Shown here: positions 49,508 through 58,644 of the stretch, piece after piece
Layout: every line of letters begins with the position of its first letter
Numbering within the stretch: the stretch's first letter is position 1
NCBI GenBank assembly: GCA_902793335.1
Contig: CADBCZ010000021.1
Span: 1-64,000, forward strand
Reading direction: 5' to 3'
Length of the DNA: 64,000 nucleotides
Origin: an uncultured Lachnospiraceae bacterium
Lineage (GTDB): Bacteria > Bacillota > Clostridia > Lachnospirales > Lachnospiraceae
Notes under the pieces: model-generated
The model's database searches: none
What the model saw: the letters and a program-made list of their open reading frames with translations, nothing else
What the model was told of the DNA's origin: nothing
Translations under genes and position numbers: made by a program

Positions 49508-49539
49508 GAAAGGTGCAACAGATAAACCGTTGCACCTTT
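49508..49539 (-). terminator. terminator of rplJL
   Basis: Minus strand AAAGGTGCAAC / GTTGCACCTTTC stem with a 9-nt loop, then TTGCTTATTATT. It lies 20 bp past the rplL stop. Confidence 0.75.
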
Positions 49540-49558
49540 GGACACATATAACTTTAAA

Positions 49559-49930
49559 TTACTTAAGAGTAACCTTAGCACCCTCAGCCTCAAGCTTAGT
49601 CTTGATGTCCTCAGCCTCAGCCTTAGAAGCACCCTCTTTAAGTACCTTAGGTGCGCCATCAACAACTTCTTTAGCTTCCTTAAGTCCAAGACCTGTTACT
49701 TCACGAACAACCTTGATAACCTTAACCTTATTAGCACCAACTTCTGTAAGCTCTACATCGAACTCATCCTTCTCAGCTGCTGCATCTCCGCCTGCTGCTC
49801 CGCCTGCTGCTGCAACTACAACACCTGCTGCTGCAGATACGCCGAACTCTTCCTCACAAGCCTTAACTAATTCGTTTAACTCTAATACGCTTAACTTCTT
49901 GATCTCTTCGATAAATTCCTGAGTAGTCAT
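49559..49930 (-). CDS. rplL: 50S ribosomal protein L7/L12
   Basis: 123 residues from the ATG at 49930 (GGAGG upstream); a start five codons earlier overlaps that site. The N-terminal dimerisation domain [20 protein letters not shown] and Ala/Gly hinge ([16 protein letters not shown]) precede the factor-binding domain ([27 protein letters not shown]). Lengths are normal. It is the second gene of rplJ-rplL. Confidence 0.97.
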   Translation of the reverse strand: MTTQEFIEEIKKLSVLELNELVKACEEEFGVSAAAGVVVAAAGGAAGGDAAAEKDEFDVELTEVGANKVKVIKVVREVTGLGLKEAKEVVDGAPKVLKEGASKAEAEDIKTKLEAEGAKVTLK

Positions 49931-49987
49931 TATTAATTCCTCCATTAAAATATTCTAATTATTTGATTAAATTTGACATACAGATCA

Positions 49988-50497
49988 TTATGCCTCTGCT
50001 GTCTCTGCTGCTCCATCGCCTTTTTCTGCAATCTGATTAAGCACTCTTGCAAAATTGGTGATAGGTGACTGTAAGCTTCCAAGCATCTTTGAGAGAAGTT
50101 CCTCTCTTGAAGGAATGCTCGAAATAGCCTTGATTCCTGCCTGATCGTAGAAAGTTCCTTCTACAACACCACACTTAATCTCAAGCGCTTCTGCTCCCTT
50201 AGCAAATTTCGCAAGAATTCTTGCTGGTGCAGTTGCATCATCCTTTGAGATAGCGATTGCATTAGGTCCTTCTAATTCGTCCTTAAGGGATTCAAACTCT
50301 GTACCGTCAATGGCGAAACGTACCATGGTATTCTTGTATACTTTGTAGACAACACCGGCTTCACGAAGCTCTTTACGGAGCTTTGTATCCTGCTCTACAG
50401 TAAGACCACGGTAGTCAACAAGTACTGCTGACTGCGCACCATCAAGCTGAGCTTTGATCTCTTCAACGATAGGCTGTTTCAATTCTACCTTTGCCAT
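49988..50497 (-). CDS. rplJ: 50S ribosomal protein L10
   Basis: 169 residues. The start MAKVELKQPIVEEIKAQLDG and SAVLVDYRGLTVEQDTKLRK are typical for L10, with the C-terminal helix for L7/L12 dimers near SPITNFARVLNQIAEKG. It is preceded by AAGGAGG and an L10 leader RNA, through which the L10-L12 complex represses its own mRNA. The usual rplK-rplA genes are not upstream in this window. Confidence 0.96.
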   Translation of the reverse strand: MAKVELKQPIVEEIKAQLDGAQSAVLVDYRGLTVEQDTKLRKELREAGVVYKVYKNTMVRFAIDGTEFESLKDELEGPNAIAISKDDATAPARILAKFAKGAEALEIKCGVVEGTFYDQAGIKAISSIPSREELLSKMLGSLQSPITNFARVLNQIAEKGDGAAETAEA

Positions 50498-50518
50498 CGT
50501 ATATGTGCCTCCTTATAT

Positions 50519-50671
50519 TAATACTGATGACTGCACATTATATAAAAAGAAAACTCCATGCCAACAGACACGGAGTGAAACGTCATAACCACGATTCATT
50601 ACTCTTCCTCGGCAGGCGTTAAAACTTACACCAAAATGGTACCTGCTGTCTTCGGCAGCTCATCGCAAAGT
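50519..50671 (-). ncRNA. ribosomal protein L10 leader
   Basis: The minus-strand 5' UTR of rplJ contains the L10-leader pattern: a stem GAGCTGCCGAAGACAGCAGGTACC, a conserved GTAAGTTTTAACGCCTGCCGAGG segment, and a closing terminator-like hairpin ACTCCGTG / CATGGAGT followed by TTTTCTTTTTATA. Binding of L10(L12)n here reduces rplJL expression. Confidence 0.8.
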
Positions 50672-50700
50672 ACGATACCATATATTTAAAGGATTGTCAA
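50672..50700 (-). promoter_or_regulatory. promoter of rplJL
   Basis: Minus strand TTGACA (50700-50695), a 17-bp spacer, then TATCGT (50677-50672). It is directly upstream of the L10 leader. Confidence 0.7.
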
Positions 50701-50883
50701 CAACATTTTTTTGCCACATATGCTTCATGACATCAATCAACCTTCCGGGCACCCCGTAGTATCGTATATTCATTAGTCTTATTCAACAACAGAGCACGGA
50801 TTATATCCGTAAATCTTTGTGCAATATACCAATAGACTTATACTTCCGCTTGCGCTATAATGACATTAATTATAATTATATTT

Positions 50884-50929
50884 AATCATGGGGTAATAGC
50901 CTCAATGGAAGGAGCGCCCTCCCATGATT
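50884..50929 (+). other. 5'-UTR stem-loop before the FliD-like gene
   Basis: A perfect 9-bp stem AATCATGGG / CCCATGATT encloses 28 nt, 22 bp before the ribosome binding site (50952-50958). A TATAAT-like sequence lies just upstream (about 50869-50875). The loop contains GGAAGGAG, which resembles a ribosome site. It could be a regulatory leader. Confidence 0.4.
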
Positions 50930-50966
50930 ATTCTAAGACCAGTATCCAAGGAAGGAGGTGGCTGTC

Positions 50967-52238
50967 ATGGTTAATCTTAATAATGTCTACAATTATTACA
51001 GCACGCAGATTCTGTCGCCGCGTAATAATCAGAAATCCAATTCATCCCATAAGAAAGACGACCTGAAAACCGTATATCAGAATATCGTCAAACAGAACAA
51101 AGATTCTCCACTCTACAAGTTCACCTTTTCCGAACGAATACAGGCTTATGCAATCGGTATCAAAGAGGCAGCCATGGCTTTAGAGGCCGAGAGCGACTCT
51201 TTAAGTGGCGACAGCGGTAGTCTTTCCGAGATGAAAGCCATCTCCAGCAACGAAACAGTCGCATACGCAAGACTTCGCGAAGATGCCTCTGAAGAACTTC
51301 CGGAAGATCTAACCCTGAAAGTCAATTCTTTGGCACAGAGACAAACCAACGTAGGGTATTATCTTCCATCCGGCGAGTTATCAATCGAACCCGGCAGCTA
51401 TTCATTTGGTATCGCAGTCGGCGAGAATGAATATACTTTCCATATGAATATACATAGCAACGATACCAATATTGAAATTCAGAGAAGCCTTGCAGGTTCA
51501 ATTAACGATAACGATATAGGGGTAAGGGCATCTATCAGGAATAATCGTATGGAAGGAACAAGTGCCCTGGTCCTCCGTTCAGATGATGCTGGCAAACCCG
51601 ATAACGGCGATGTATTCTTCAGCTTTGACGAGACATATCTAGAAAATGACATTACATCTATATTAGGTGTTCATAATATGGAAATTGCCCCGTCCAATGC
51701 AGAATTTCTTATCAACGATAACCTGCACACCTCCGTCAGCAACAGAATATCTCTTAATCATTCTATGGATATCGACCTGTTGTCAACGAGTGATGAACCC
51801 ATACACATAGGATATGTTCCGGATGAAGACAAGTTATCAGACAAGATAGAAGATTTTCTTTACTCATACAATGCACTGGTAGATCTCGCAAAAAGCGATG
51901 AACAGCACGGTGCCAACAGACTCTTCCACGACATAACCAATGTTGCCAACAGACACTCCGAGGAGCTTAAGGCCGCCGGAGTTAACATTGATGAAAATGG
52001 GCATTTGATAAGATCTGATGACGATGAGCTGTTTTCCGGCATCAGGTTCCAGGCTTTGTTCAGCGACAAGATTTCCGATTTCAAGAAAGATTTAGAGAAA
52101 GTAACCGGTAAGATGACGCTTAACCCGTTAGATTATGTAGACAAAGTTGTAGTTACATACCCTAACACCTCAGGAACTTATCCAAACCCATATAATCCGT
52201 CAAAATATTCAGGATTACTTTTCAATGATTACAGATAA
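50967..52238 (+). CDS. FliD-like (flagellar cap-related) protein
   Basis: 423 residues from the ATG at 50967 (AAGGAGG 8 nt upstream). The middle resembles the FliD N-domain: LTLKVNSLAQRQTNVGYYLP, then SYSFGIAVGENEYTFHMNIH and IQRSLAGSINDNDIGVRASI. The C-terminus has helical segments (KLSDKIEDFLYSYNALVDLA and SGIRFQALFSDKISDFKKDL) as in FliD. It is shorter than most FliD proteins and has a Tyr/Asn-rich start (MVNLNNVYNYYSTQ). No other flagellar genes are in the window. It may cap a filament or be a related secreted protein. Confidence 0.65.
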   Translation: MVNLNNVYNYYSTQILSPRNNQKSNSSHKKDDLKTVYQNIVKQNKDSPLYKFTFSERIQAYAIGIKEAAMALEAESDSLSGDSGSLSEMKAISSNETVAYARLREDASEELPEDLTLKVNSLAQRQTNVGYYLPSGELSIEPGSYSFGIAVGENEYTFHMNIHSNDTNIEIQRSLAGSINDNDIGVRASIRNNRMEGTSALVLRSDDAGKPDNGDVFFSFDETYLENDITSILGVHNMEIAPSNAEFLINDNLHTSVSNRISLNHSMDIDLLSTSDEPIHIGYVPDEDKLSDKIEDFLYSYNALVDLAKSDEQHGANRLFHDITNVANRHSEELKAAGVNIDENGHLIRSDDDELFSGIRFQALFSDKISDFKKDLEKVTGKMTLNPLDYVDKVVVTYPNTSGTYPNPYNPSKYSGLLFNDYR

Positions 52239-52266
52239 AAGAGCCCCAGATTTTCCTGAGGCTCTT
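52239..52266. terminator. bidirectional terminator
   Basis: AAGAGCC..CAG / CTGAGGCTCTT stem between the FliD-like stop and the minus-strand small gene, followed by TAATTATTA; AAAA on the left gives T's on the other strand. Confidence 0.6.
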
Positions 52267-52293
52267 AATTATTATACGATATTAAACCATTTC

Positions 52294-52662
52294 TCAGTTA
52301 TCAAAGACTATCATCTTTGCAACCAGTGTAAGCTTATTAAGGAACGGAAGAAAATCTTCCTCAAGACAATCAGCAACAAGTAAGTAGTCACCACTGCCAA
52401 GAGTTGTACCGAGATTATTTACAGCAGTAATCATAGTCTTTTTATCAATATAACTGCTGCGCTCATTTATTATATCCGAACACTGATTATACACTTCTAT
52501 CTCCCAGTTAATACCGGTTATAACCTCATTGAGATATTCACCCGTATCCTCTTTCCTATCTGTGCGCATCTCTTTTATAAGCCCTTGCAATGCAGGTATA
52601 AGGTTCTCACTATATGAAATCAACTGTTTTAAAACATCATGTTGTAAGTCGATTCTTTCCAT
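52294..52662 (-). CDS. small helical protein of unknown function
   Basis: 122 residues, soluble and helical (MERIDLQHDVLKQLISYSEN, LQGLIKEMRTDRKEDTGEYL, then SSYIDKKTMITAVNNLGTTL). Size and helical content recall flagellar chaperones, and it converges on a FliD-like gene, but I see no clear family motif. A good ribosome site (AGGAAGG) precedes the ATG. Confidence 0.65.
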   Translation of the reverse strand: MERIDLQHDVLKQLISYSENLIPALQGLIKEMRTDRKEDTGEYLNEVITGINWEIEVYNQCSDIINERSSYIDKKTMITAVNNLGTTLGSGDYLLVADCLEEDFLPFLNKLTLVAKMIVFDN

Positions 52663-52775
52663 TACTGTTTCCTTCCTACTAACAAAATCACGTACAAATC
52701 TTAGTATAACACATTTTTCAAAAAAATCAAACTATGTGTAAAAACACTCAATCAGAGCAGCATTCCATGCATCTG

Positions 52776-53660
52776 TCAATCTAAATGATGAAGATTGTAA
52801 TACCATCTAAGCACCGCCATTCCAATGATTATCACATACCCAACTATACTTAACGCAACCGGAATCTCATGCAGAAACAACATTCCCCACATTGCGGCAA
52901 ATATCACCTGCGTGTAGTCAAATACAGATATCTCTTTTGCCGGAGCATACTTATACGCTGTCGTAATCGAAAACTGTCCAATCGATGCACCGATTCCCGC
53001 CAACATCAAAAACAAGAATTGTTTCATCGTCATCGGGTGGAAATCCATGATAAGAAAAGGCAATGTAACCAGACATGAAAATACAGAAAAGCACATAACT
53101 ATTATCGGTGTTCTCTCACCTTTCTTCCCAAGTTTTCTCACAAATGCATAGGCAGTACCTGCGCCAAACCCTCCATATAAGCCATACAACGCAGGCATCA
53201 CCTCAGCACCACCAGTCGGTCTTATTATAAACAACGCACCTATAAAGGCAATTATCGTGGTTACAATATCCACCTTCGACGGCACTTCTTTCAACAACGG
53301 AATAGAAATAATTATCGCAAAAAACGGAGACAATTTATTAAGCATATTTGCATCCGCAATACCTAAATGATCTATTGCATAGAAATTGCATATAAGTCCG
53401 GAGGTTCCAAAAGCACATCGCCAGAATATATCCATGCGGTTTCCCTTTGCTATACTAATGCCCTTTCCCTCTTTAATCAGAAGAATTATTGCAACCACTG
53501 CCGCAAATGCATTTCTAAAGAAAGCTTTCTGCATCGTCGGCAGATCACCCGAAATCCTTACAAAAAAAGTCATAAATGAAAAACCCACCGCAGCAAAAAG
53601 AATACACACTATACCCTTCACATGATTATTGTTCCAATTAACACTATTATTATCTCTCAT
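52776..53660 (-). CDS. EamA/DMT-family transporter
   Basis: 294 residues with ten predicted TM segments in two EamA halves (about 12-145 and 155-290). Recognisable are GIVCILFAAVGFSFMTFFVR, NKLSPFFAIIISIPLLKEVP near the end of the first half, and DYTQVIFAAMWGMLFLHEIP in the second. It is an inner-membrane exporter or importer of small metabolites; the substrate cannot be predicted. It is a single gene. Confidence 0.9.
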   Translation of the reverse strand: MRDNNSVNWNNNHVKGIVCILFAAVGFSFMTFFVRISGDLPTMQKAFFRNAFAAVVAIILLIKEGKGISIAKGNRMDIFWRCAFGTSGLICNFYAIDHLGIADANMLNKLSPFFAIIISIPLLKEVPSKVDIVTTIIAFIGALFIIRPTGGAEVMPALYGLYGGFGAGTAYAFVRKLGKKGERTPIIVMCFSVFSCLVTLPFLIMDFHPMTMKQFLFLMLAGIGASIGQFSITTAYKYAPAKEISVFDYTQVIFAAMWGMLFLHEIPVALSIVGYVIIIGMAVLRWYYNLHHLD

Positions 53661-53695
53661 TTCAAACCTCAGTAGTTATATTTTACTATCTTTCA

Positions 53696-53889
53696 TTAAT
53701 CTAAATTAAGTTGATCATTTTGAATGAGATATAGCATAACATCCGCAATCTTCGGATCAAACTGTGTTCCCTTACCTTTTTCTATTTCCTCAATAATGCT
53801 TTCCTTAGAAAGCTTTTTTCTATATACCCTGTCCGTGTTCATGGCATCATAATAATCAGAACAGCGTGTTTTTTATCATCTCTTTTCAT
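53696..53889 (-). pseudogene. response regulator with HD-GYP output, collapsed by internal deletion
   Basis: ATG at 53889 starts MKRDDKKHAVLII, the first beta strand of a receiver domain, and ends after a few codons. In another frame the sequence continues SDYYDAMNTDRVYRKKLSKE then SIIEEIEKGKGTQFDPKIAD to a stop at 53696, the C-terminal end of an HD-GYP phosphodiesterase domain. About 300 residues between are missing and the junction is out of frame. The rest of 53661-53961 has no other feature. Confidence 0.7.
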
Positions 53890-53961
53890 AACAGCAACCG
53901 CTCCCCCCACACTATATTACACCCAACACAGTTCCTATATACTATCTAACATTCTTATTAA

Positions 53962-54900
53962 TTATCTTACACTTTTATCATATGGAATTCCCTCTGCTTT
54001 AGGAGCTCGTGAATTCTTCGATGTAAACGCCAATACAAGCAATGAAATTATATACGGCATCATATTGTATATAGAGCCCGGGATATTGAGTGCCGTAAGA
54101 AAATCAAAGCCCGAATATACATTAGACAAAGCCCTGAAGAAACCGAACAAAAGCGCTGCAAGTCCGATATTTATCGGCTTCCACTGACCAAATATCATAA
54201 CCGCCAAAGCAAGGAAGCCAAAACCCGCCACGCCAGTCTCAAATTTCCATTCAGAAACACCTGCCGTAATATAAGTAATACCACCAAGACCTCCCAAAAA
54301 ACCTGAAATAAGAACACCTGCCCAGCGCATCTTAGCTACGTTTATACCAACCGAATCCGCCGCCTGAGGATGTTCACCACAGGCCATAAGTCTCAACCCA
54401 AAACGTGTCTTATACAAAAGCACATACGAAATTATAAGTAGGATAACGGCAACAATAGTAAGCCAACTCAGTTGAAATGCTCCAAGCTTTATAACCAGTG
54501 ATTTCTTAGCTGCTCCATATACTACAGTAGAAGAAACGTTATCCGGATTCTCTGCAATATTAATTGACTTGACTGCTACCGTTGCTGCTGCTGCCGCCAA
54601 CATATTCATCGCTGTACCTATAAGTGTCTGATCGGCGCTGAAATTAATAGACGCAACCGCCAGCAGCATTGAATACACAACTCCTGATAAAGCAGACACC
54701 GCAATGGTCCCTATAATTACTACCACAGCTGACGAACTACCCATAGCCTTCATAACAAGGGCGCCTCCCAAAGCTCCCATAACCATAATTCCTTCAAGTC
54801 CAAGATTGATTACACCGGAATGTTCCGAAAAACAACCACCTAACGCTACCAACATCAAAACCTAAGCAAATATGAGCGTATACTGTATCAATAAACTCAT
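53962..54900 (-). pseudogene. nucleoside ABC permease (NupQ/YufQ type) with an N-terminal amber codon
   Basis: From ATG 54900, overlapping the upstream stop as ATGA, the frame reads MSLLIQYTLIFA, TAG (54864-54862), then VLMLVALGGCFSEHSGVINL and on to 53962. The natural residue at the TAG is most likely Gln (CAG to TAG). The remaining 298 residues are intact, with about nine TMs and the BPD_transp_2 signature. Internal start at MMLVALGG would lose the first TM. Its partner permease, ATPase and binding protein are also broken. Confidence 0.8.
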
Positions 54901-55702
54901 TTAGACGTACCTCCCTTCTTCGAACTATGTCTCTTATTCAAGAAAAGTTTAAAGAAGAGAACAAAGCCGCACAGATAAATGATAACCGCACTGATAAGAT
55001 CGGATATCTGTGACGGATATACATTCTTGTCCAGAAACGCACCGCCACTTGTTATGTGCTGAATGAAATATGAAGAGAAAATGGTTCCAATCGGATGTAA
55101 TCCCCCAAGGAATGTAGCAGCAATACCGTTAAATCCCATGCCGGGAACTGATGTCTGTGTAACCGACCACTGTTCATATCCCGTAAGATATAAGAAAGCT
55201 GCTCCGATACCTGCCAAAGCTCCACCTATCACCAATGTAAGCATGATACCCGAGATAACCTCATTAACATTGGCATATGCCTTTAAAAGCCCAACAACAC
55301 TTCCAAACAAAGCACCTGCTACAGCAGCTGCTATAAGACATGCTATCCAGGGAAGCTTTAACTGTAACGCACAGAACAGACATGCACCTGCACCCGCTAC
55401 ATACTGTCCCGCTGCACCGATATTAAAAAGACCGGTCTTATAACAGAACTGAATCGACAGAGCACACATAAGTAAAGGTGCTGTCTTTACCAGCGTGTTA
55501 CCCAGATACTTCATCTTTGCCGGAGTACTGGGGTAGATCAGATAATTTTTGAGCAGTGTCACAATAGCTTCATTAGCCCCTTCGAATTGATTGCCAATAA
55601 AACTATATATCCAACCAAAAGTCCTACAACAATACAGAGAACAGATGCAAGAATTGTCTGCACTGCCGGTATATTAAAAAAACTTTTCTTTTCCGTTTTC
55701 AC
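54897..55702 (-). pseudogene. nucleoside ABC permease (NupP/YufP type), frameshifted
   Basis: GTG at 55702, with GGAGGTGG upstream and overlapping the ATPase stop as GTGA, encodes KTEKKSFFNIPAVQTILASV, then a TM CIVVGLLVGYIVLLAINS. Near 55584 one base is missing. The other frame continues EGANEAIVTLLKNYLIYP and through TMs to GGTSK at 54897. Open sequence from the internal start would give 221 residues without TM1. Confidence 0.78.
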
Positions 55703-56915
55703 CCTGCCACCTCCATTCTCTTTGCACCGGACATATACATACCAAGTTCTTCACGGGTTGTGGTCTTTGGATCAAACTCTCCCACAATCTCACCTTCATA
55801 CATCACCAAAATTCTATCTGACACAGACAATACTTCCTCAAGTTCCAAGGAAACCAAAAGAACCGCATGTCCGGCATCTCTATGCGCCACCAGTCTGCTG
55901 TGAATATATTCGATAGCACCAACATCGAGTCCACGTGTTGGCTGAACCGCAATCAAAAGATCCGGATTCTTATCCAGTTCTCTTGCGATTATTGCCTTCT
56001 GCTGGTTACCACCCGACATACTTCTCGCTTTAGTAATCGCACCCTGCCCGCTTCGAACATCATATTGCTCGATCAATTTGTCAGCATAGTCCATAATCTC
56101 TTTCTTCTTCAAAAAACCATGTGACGAAAACTCAGGTTCAAAATAGCGTTGCAGTACCATATTGTACCCAAGCGAATAGTCGAGTACCAGTCCGTGTTTA
56201 TGGCGATCCTCAGGAATGTGACTCAAACCGCTTGTGGAGCGCTCACGAATAGATGCCTTAGAAATATCCTTTCCTGAAAGAGTGATTTTTCCTGACACCA
56301 ACGGCTCCAATCCTGACAAACCGTATACCAGCTCAGTCTGACCATTTCCGTCAATACCCGCAATACAAACTATCTCACCGGCGCGCACCTTAAACGAAAC
56401 ATCCTTAACCGCATTATTGTGATGCAGATTAGATGCCACCGTCATATGCTCCACATCCAAAATAACATCCTTCGGCTCAGCCGGTTTCTTTGCAACTTCA
56501 AATTGCACATCACGACCTACCATCATCTTAGAAAGCTCTTCCTTTGTGGTATTCTCAACATCAACCGTACCGATATACCTGCCTCTTCTTAACACACTGC
56601 AACGGTCTGCCACCGACATTATCTCATTTAGTTTATGAGATATGAACAAGATGGATTTTCCCTCTGCAGCCAGTCCTTTCATAATCTCCATAAGGTCTGA
56701 TATCTCACTCGGTGTAAGAACCGCTGTCGGTTCATCAAATATCAGAATTTCATTTTCACGATACAACATCTTTAATATTTCGGTACGCTGTTGCATTCCT
56801 ACCGTAATATCCTCAATAATCGCATCAGGATCAACCTTCAATCCATACTTTTCCGAAAGTTCTAAAACCCTGTTGCAGCTAATAATAAAGCTGCTAATCT
56901 TTTTAAATTCTTCAT
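55699..56915 (-). pseudogene. deletion fusion: Bmp lipoprotein start joined to nucleoside ABC ATPase interior
   Basis: ATG at 56915 with GGAGGG encodes MKNLKRLAALLLAATG, the signal of a Bmp-type nucleoside-binding lipoprotein, then TAG (56864-56862). Directly after, in the ATPase frame, ELSEKYGLKVDPDAIIEDIT starts the ATPase from about its residue 130. The open part (from 56841, 380 residues) keeps the first-half signature region and Walker B (LIFDEPTAVLTPSE), the complete second NBD (IDGNGQTELVYGL, MSGGNQQKAIIARELDKNP, AVQPTRGLDVGAIE), but lacks the first Walker A. One deletion has removed most of bmp and the ATPase N-terminus. Confidence 0.82.
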
Positions 56916-57024
56916 TTTAATCCCTCCATATTAAAATTTGGTTTTGTAAAGAATTTATACGGATCGATTATACCACATACGTTTAAAAACTTCACTATTT
57001 TTTTAGTTTCCATTCTTTACTTTG

Positions 57025-57055
57025 AAAAAAGGGAACGATTGTGCAAAATCGTCCC
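57025..57055 (-). terminator. terminator of the maltodextrin operon
   Basis: Minus strand GGGGACGATT / AATCGTTCCC stem (57055-57031) then TTTTTT (57030-57025), 18 bp past the GH13 stop. Confidence 0.8.
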
Positions 57056-57072
57056 CTGTACACATTCAATAT

Positions 57073-58614
57073 TTAGTTAAAAATCGCAAAGCTGCCCTTT
57101 CCCATAAACAGGTTTTCGCCATCAGCTTTAACGTTACCAATCACATAGAACAGTTCTTTTCCCGCCAGTTCTTTAAGCTTCACTGTCTTATCACTGTTGA
57201 CAGGATTAACTGCACAGATTGCATTGCCTCGTGTATATACAAAAGGCTCATCTTTCTCTCCGACAAGAACCGTGAAAGCGCTGTCTGCATTGAAGTCTTC
57301 CTGCGTCTTTCTAAATTCAAACAACTCTTTTACAACATGGTAAATAGAATCTTTATCTGCCATAGCATCCTCAACCGTAGGCGCATCCTCCGCATCATCT
57401 ATCGGTAAGTAAAGCATATCTTTTGATGCACCCGAAAATCCCTTATTCTCACCATCATTCCACTGCATAGGCGTACGGCTTCCTGTTCTTGTATAACCGC
57501 CCTCTTTTGTCTTAAGATCGAGGTAACGCATTCCAATTTCATCACCATAATAAAGGAACGGTACACCCGGAAGGGTAAACAGTGTGGCATACGCCACCTT
57601 AAGCTCTGGTATTGTCAGATTTTTTCTTGGACGCGGTGTATCATGATTACATGTAATCAACGATGTATATCCGGTATCCTTTGCCTTTTCCCATCTTGGC
57701 AAATACTCATCCAGAAAGCGGGTAATATCTCCGCCTGTAGATGATTTAAAGTAACTGCAATCTTCTCCCGGAGTTTCATAATCACGCAGTAATGCGTTAT
57801 ATCCGTTCCCTGTCCAGTTGAGGAAAAAGTCCATATCAAAACCTGCACTCATAATTGCCTGATCTGTATTATTCCACTCTGCCACAAAAACAGCTTCCGG
57901 ATAATCCTTTTTGACAGACGAAAGAATGTCACGCCACACGGCACACGTACCACTCTTATTCTCATCATCGTTTTTCACAAGAGAATCCGCCATATCAACT
58001 CTAAAGCCATCACATCCCTTCGATAACCAAAAGCGTATAATATCTTTCATCGCTTCTCTGGTCTTTAAACAATCCGGATCATCTATCCCTTTTTGCCACG
58101 ACTCTTTAGGATTAAGAAAACCATAATTCAACGCGGGTTGACATTTAAAAAAGTTCAACATGTATGTACCGTCACGCTCGCACTCGCCGCCGATATAAGG
58201 GCGTCCTTCTATGCCACGACACCAGTTATCTGTCCATATGTATCTTCCTGAATACTCATTTAGCTCAGCCTTGGAACTTTCCACGAACCACGGATGCTCC
58301 TCCGATGTGTGTCCCGGAACCAGGTCAAGAAGTACTTTAATTCCTTTCTCGTGTGCAACCTGAAACAAACGCATGAGGTCATCATTAGTACCATACCTTG
58401 CTGCAACATTTTTATAATCCCTGACATCATAACCCGCATCCTTAAAGGGCGAGTCATAGCAGGGGTTGATCCACAGAGCATTTGCTCCAAGCTCCCTGAT
58501 ATAGTCAAGTTTTCTTATAATTCCTTCAAAATCTCCAATCCCGTCATCATTGCTGTCATAAAATGTCTGGGGATAAATTTCATAAAATACCGCTTTTTTA
58601 AGCCAATCGATCAT
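57073..58614 (-). CDS. GH13 alpha-glucosidase/alpha-amylase-family hydrolase
   Basis: 513 residues, cytoplasmic (no signal). The GH13 regions are clear: YEIYPQTFYDSNDDGIGDFE, DLVPGHTSEEHPWF, the nucleophile D207 in GFRVDMADSLV, the acid/base E246 in VFVAEWNN, and H324-D325 in CNHDTP. Next to a maltodextrin importer, it should cleave imported maltooligosaccharides. The sequence is closer to trehalose-synthase-like or oligo-glucosidase groups than to secreted amylases. It is the last gene of the mal operon, 30 bp after malG, and has a GGAGGAAA site. Confidence 0.92.
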   Translation of the reverse strand: MIDWLKKAVFYEIYPQTFYDSNDDGIGDFEGIIRKLDYIRELGANALWINPCYDSPFKDAGYDVRDYKNVAARYGTNDDLMRLFQVAHEKGIKVLLDLVPGHTSEEHPWFVESSKAELNEYSGRYIWTDNWCRGIEGRPYIGGECERDGTYMLNFFKCQPALNYGFLNPKESWQKGIDDPDCLKTREAMKDIIRFWLSKGCDGFRVDMADSLVKNDDENKSGTCAVWRDILSSVKKDYPEAVFVAEWNNTDQAIMSAGFDMDFFLNWTGNGYNALLRDYETPGEDCSYFKSSTGGDITRFLDEYLPRWEKAKDTGYTSLITCNHDTPRPRKNLTIPELKVAYATLFTLPGVPFLYYGDEIGMRYLDLKTKEGGYTRTGSRTPMQWNDGENKGFSGASKDMLYLPIDDAEDAPTVEDAMADKDSIYHVVKELFEFRKTQEDFNADSAFTVLVGEKDEPFVYTRGNAICAVNPVNSDKTVKLKELAGKELFYVIGNVKADGENLFMGKGSFAIFN

Positions 58615-58644
58615 TTTTCCTCCATTCCGATATAACGCAACAAA

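Noticed and set aside
50860-51066. A plus-strand frame overlapping the FliD-like start, considered as a leader peptide
   Set aside because: It overlaps the real gene by about 100 bp, and its start lacks a ribosome site; the sequence covers the leader hairpin.
7459-54864. Amber (TAG) read as a sense codon throughout the genome
   Set aside because: The XRE gene ends with TAG, the core genes contain no internal TAG, and other lesions are TAA or indels, so ordinary mutation is simpler.
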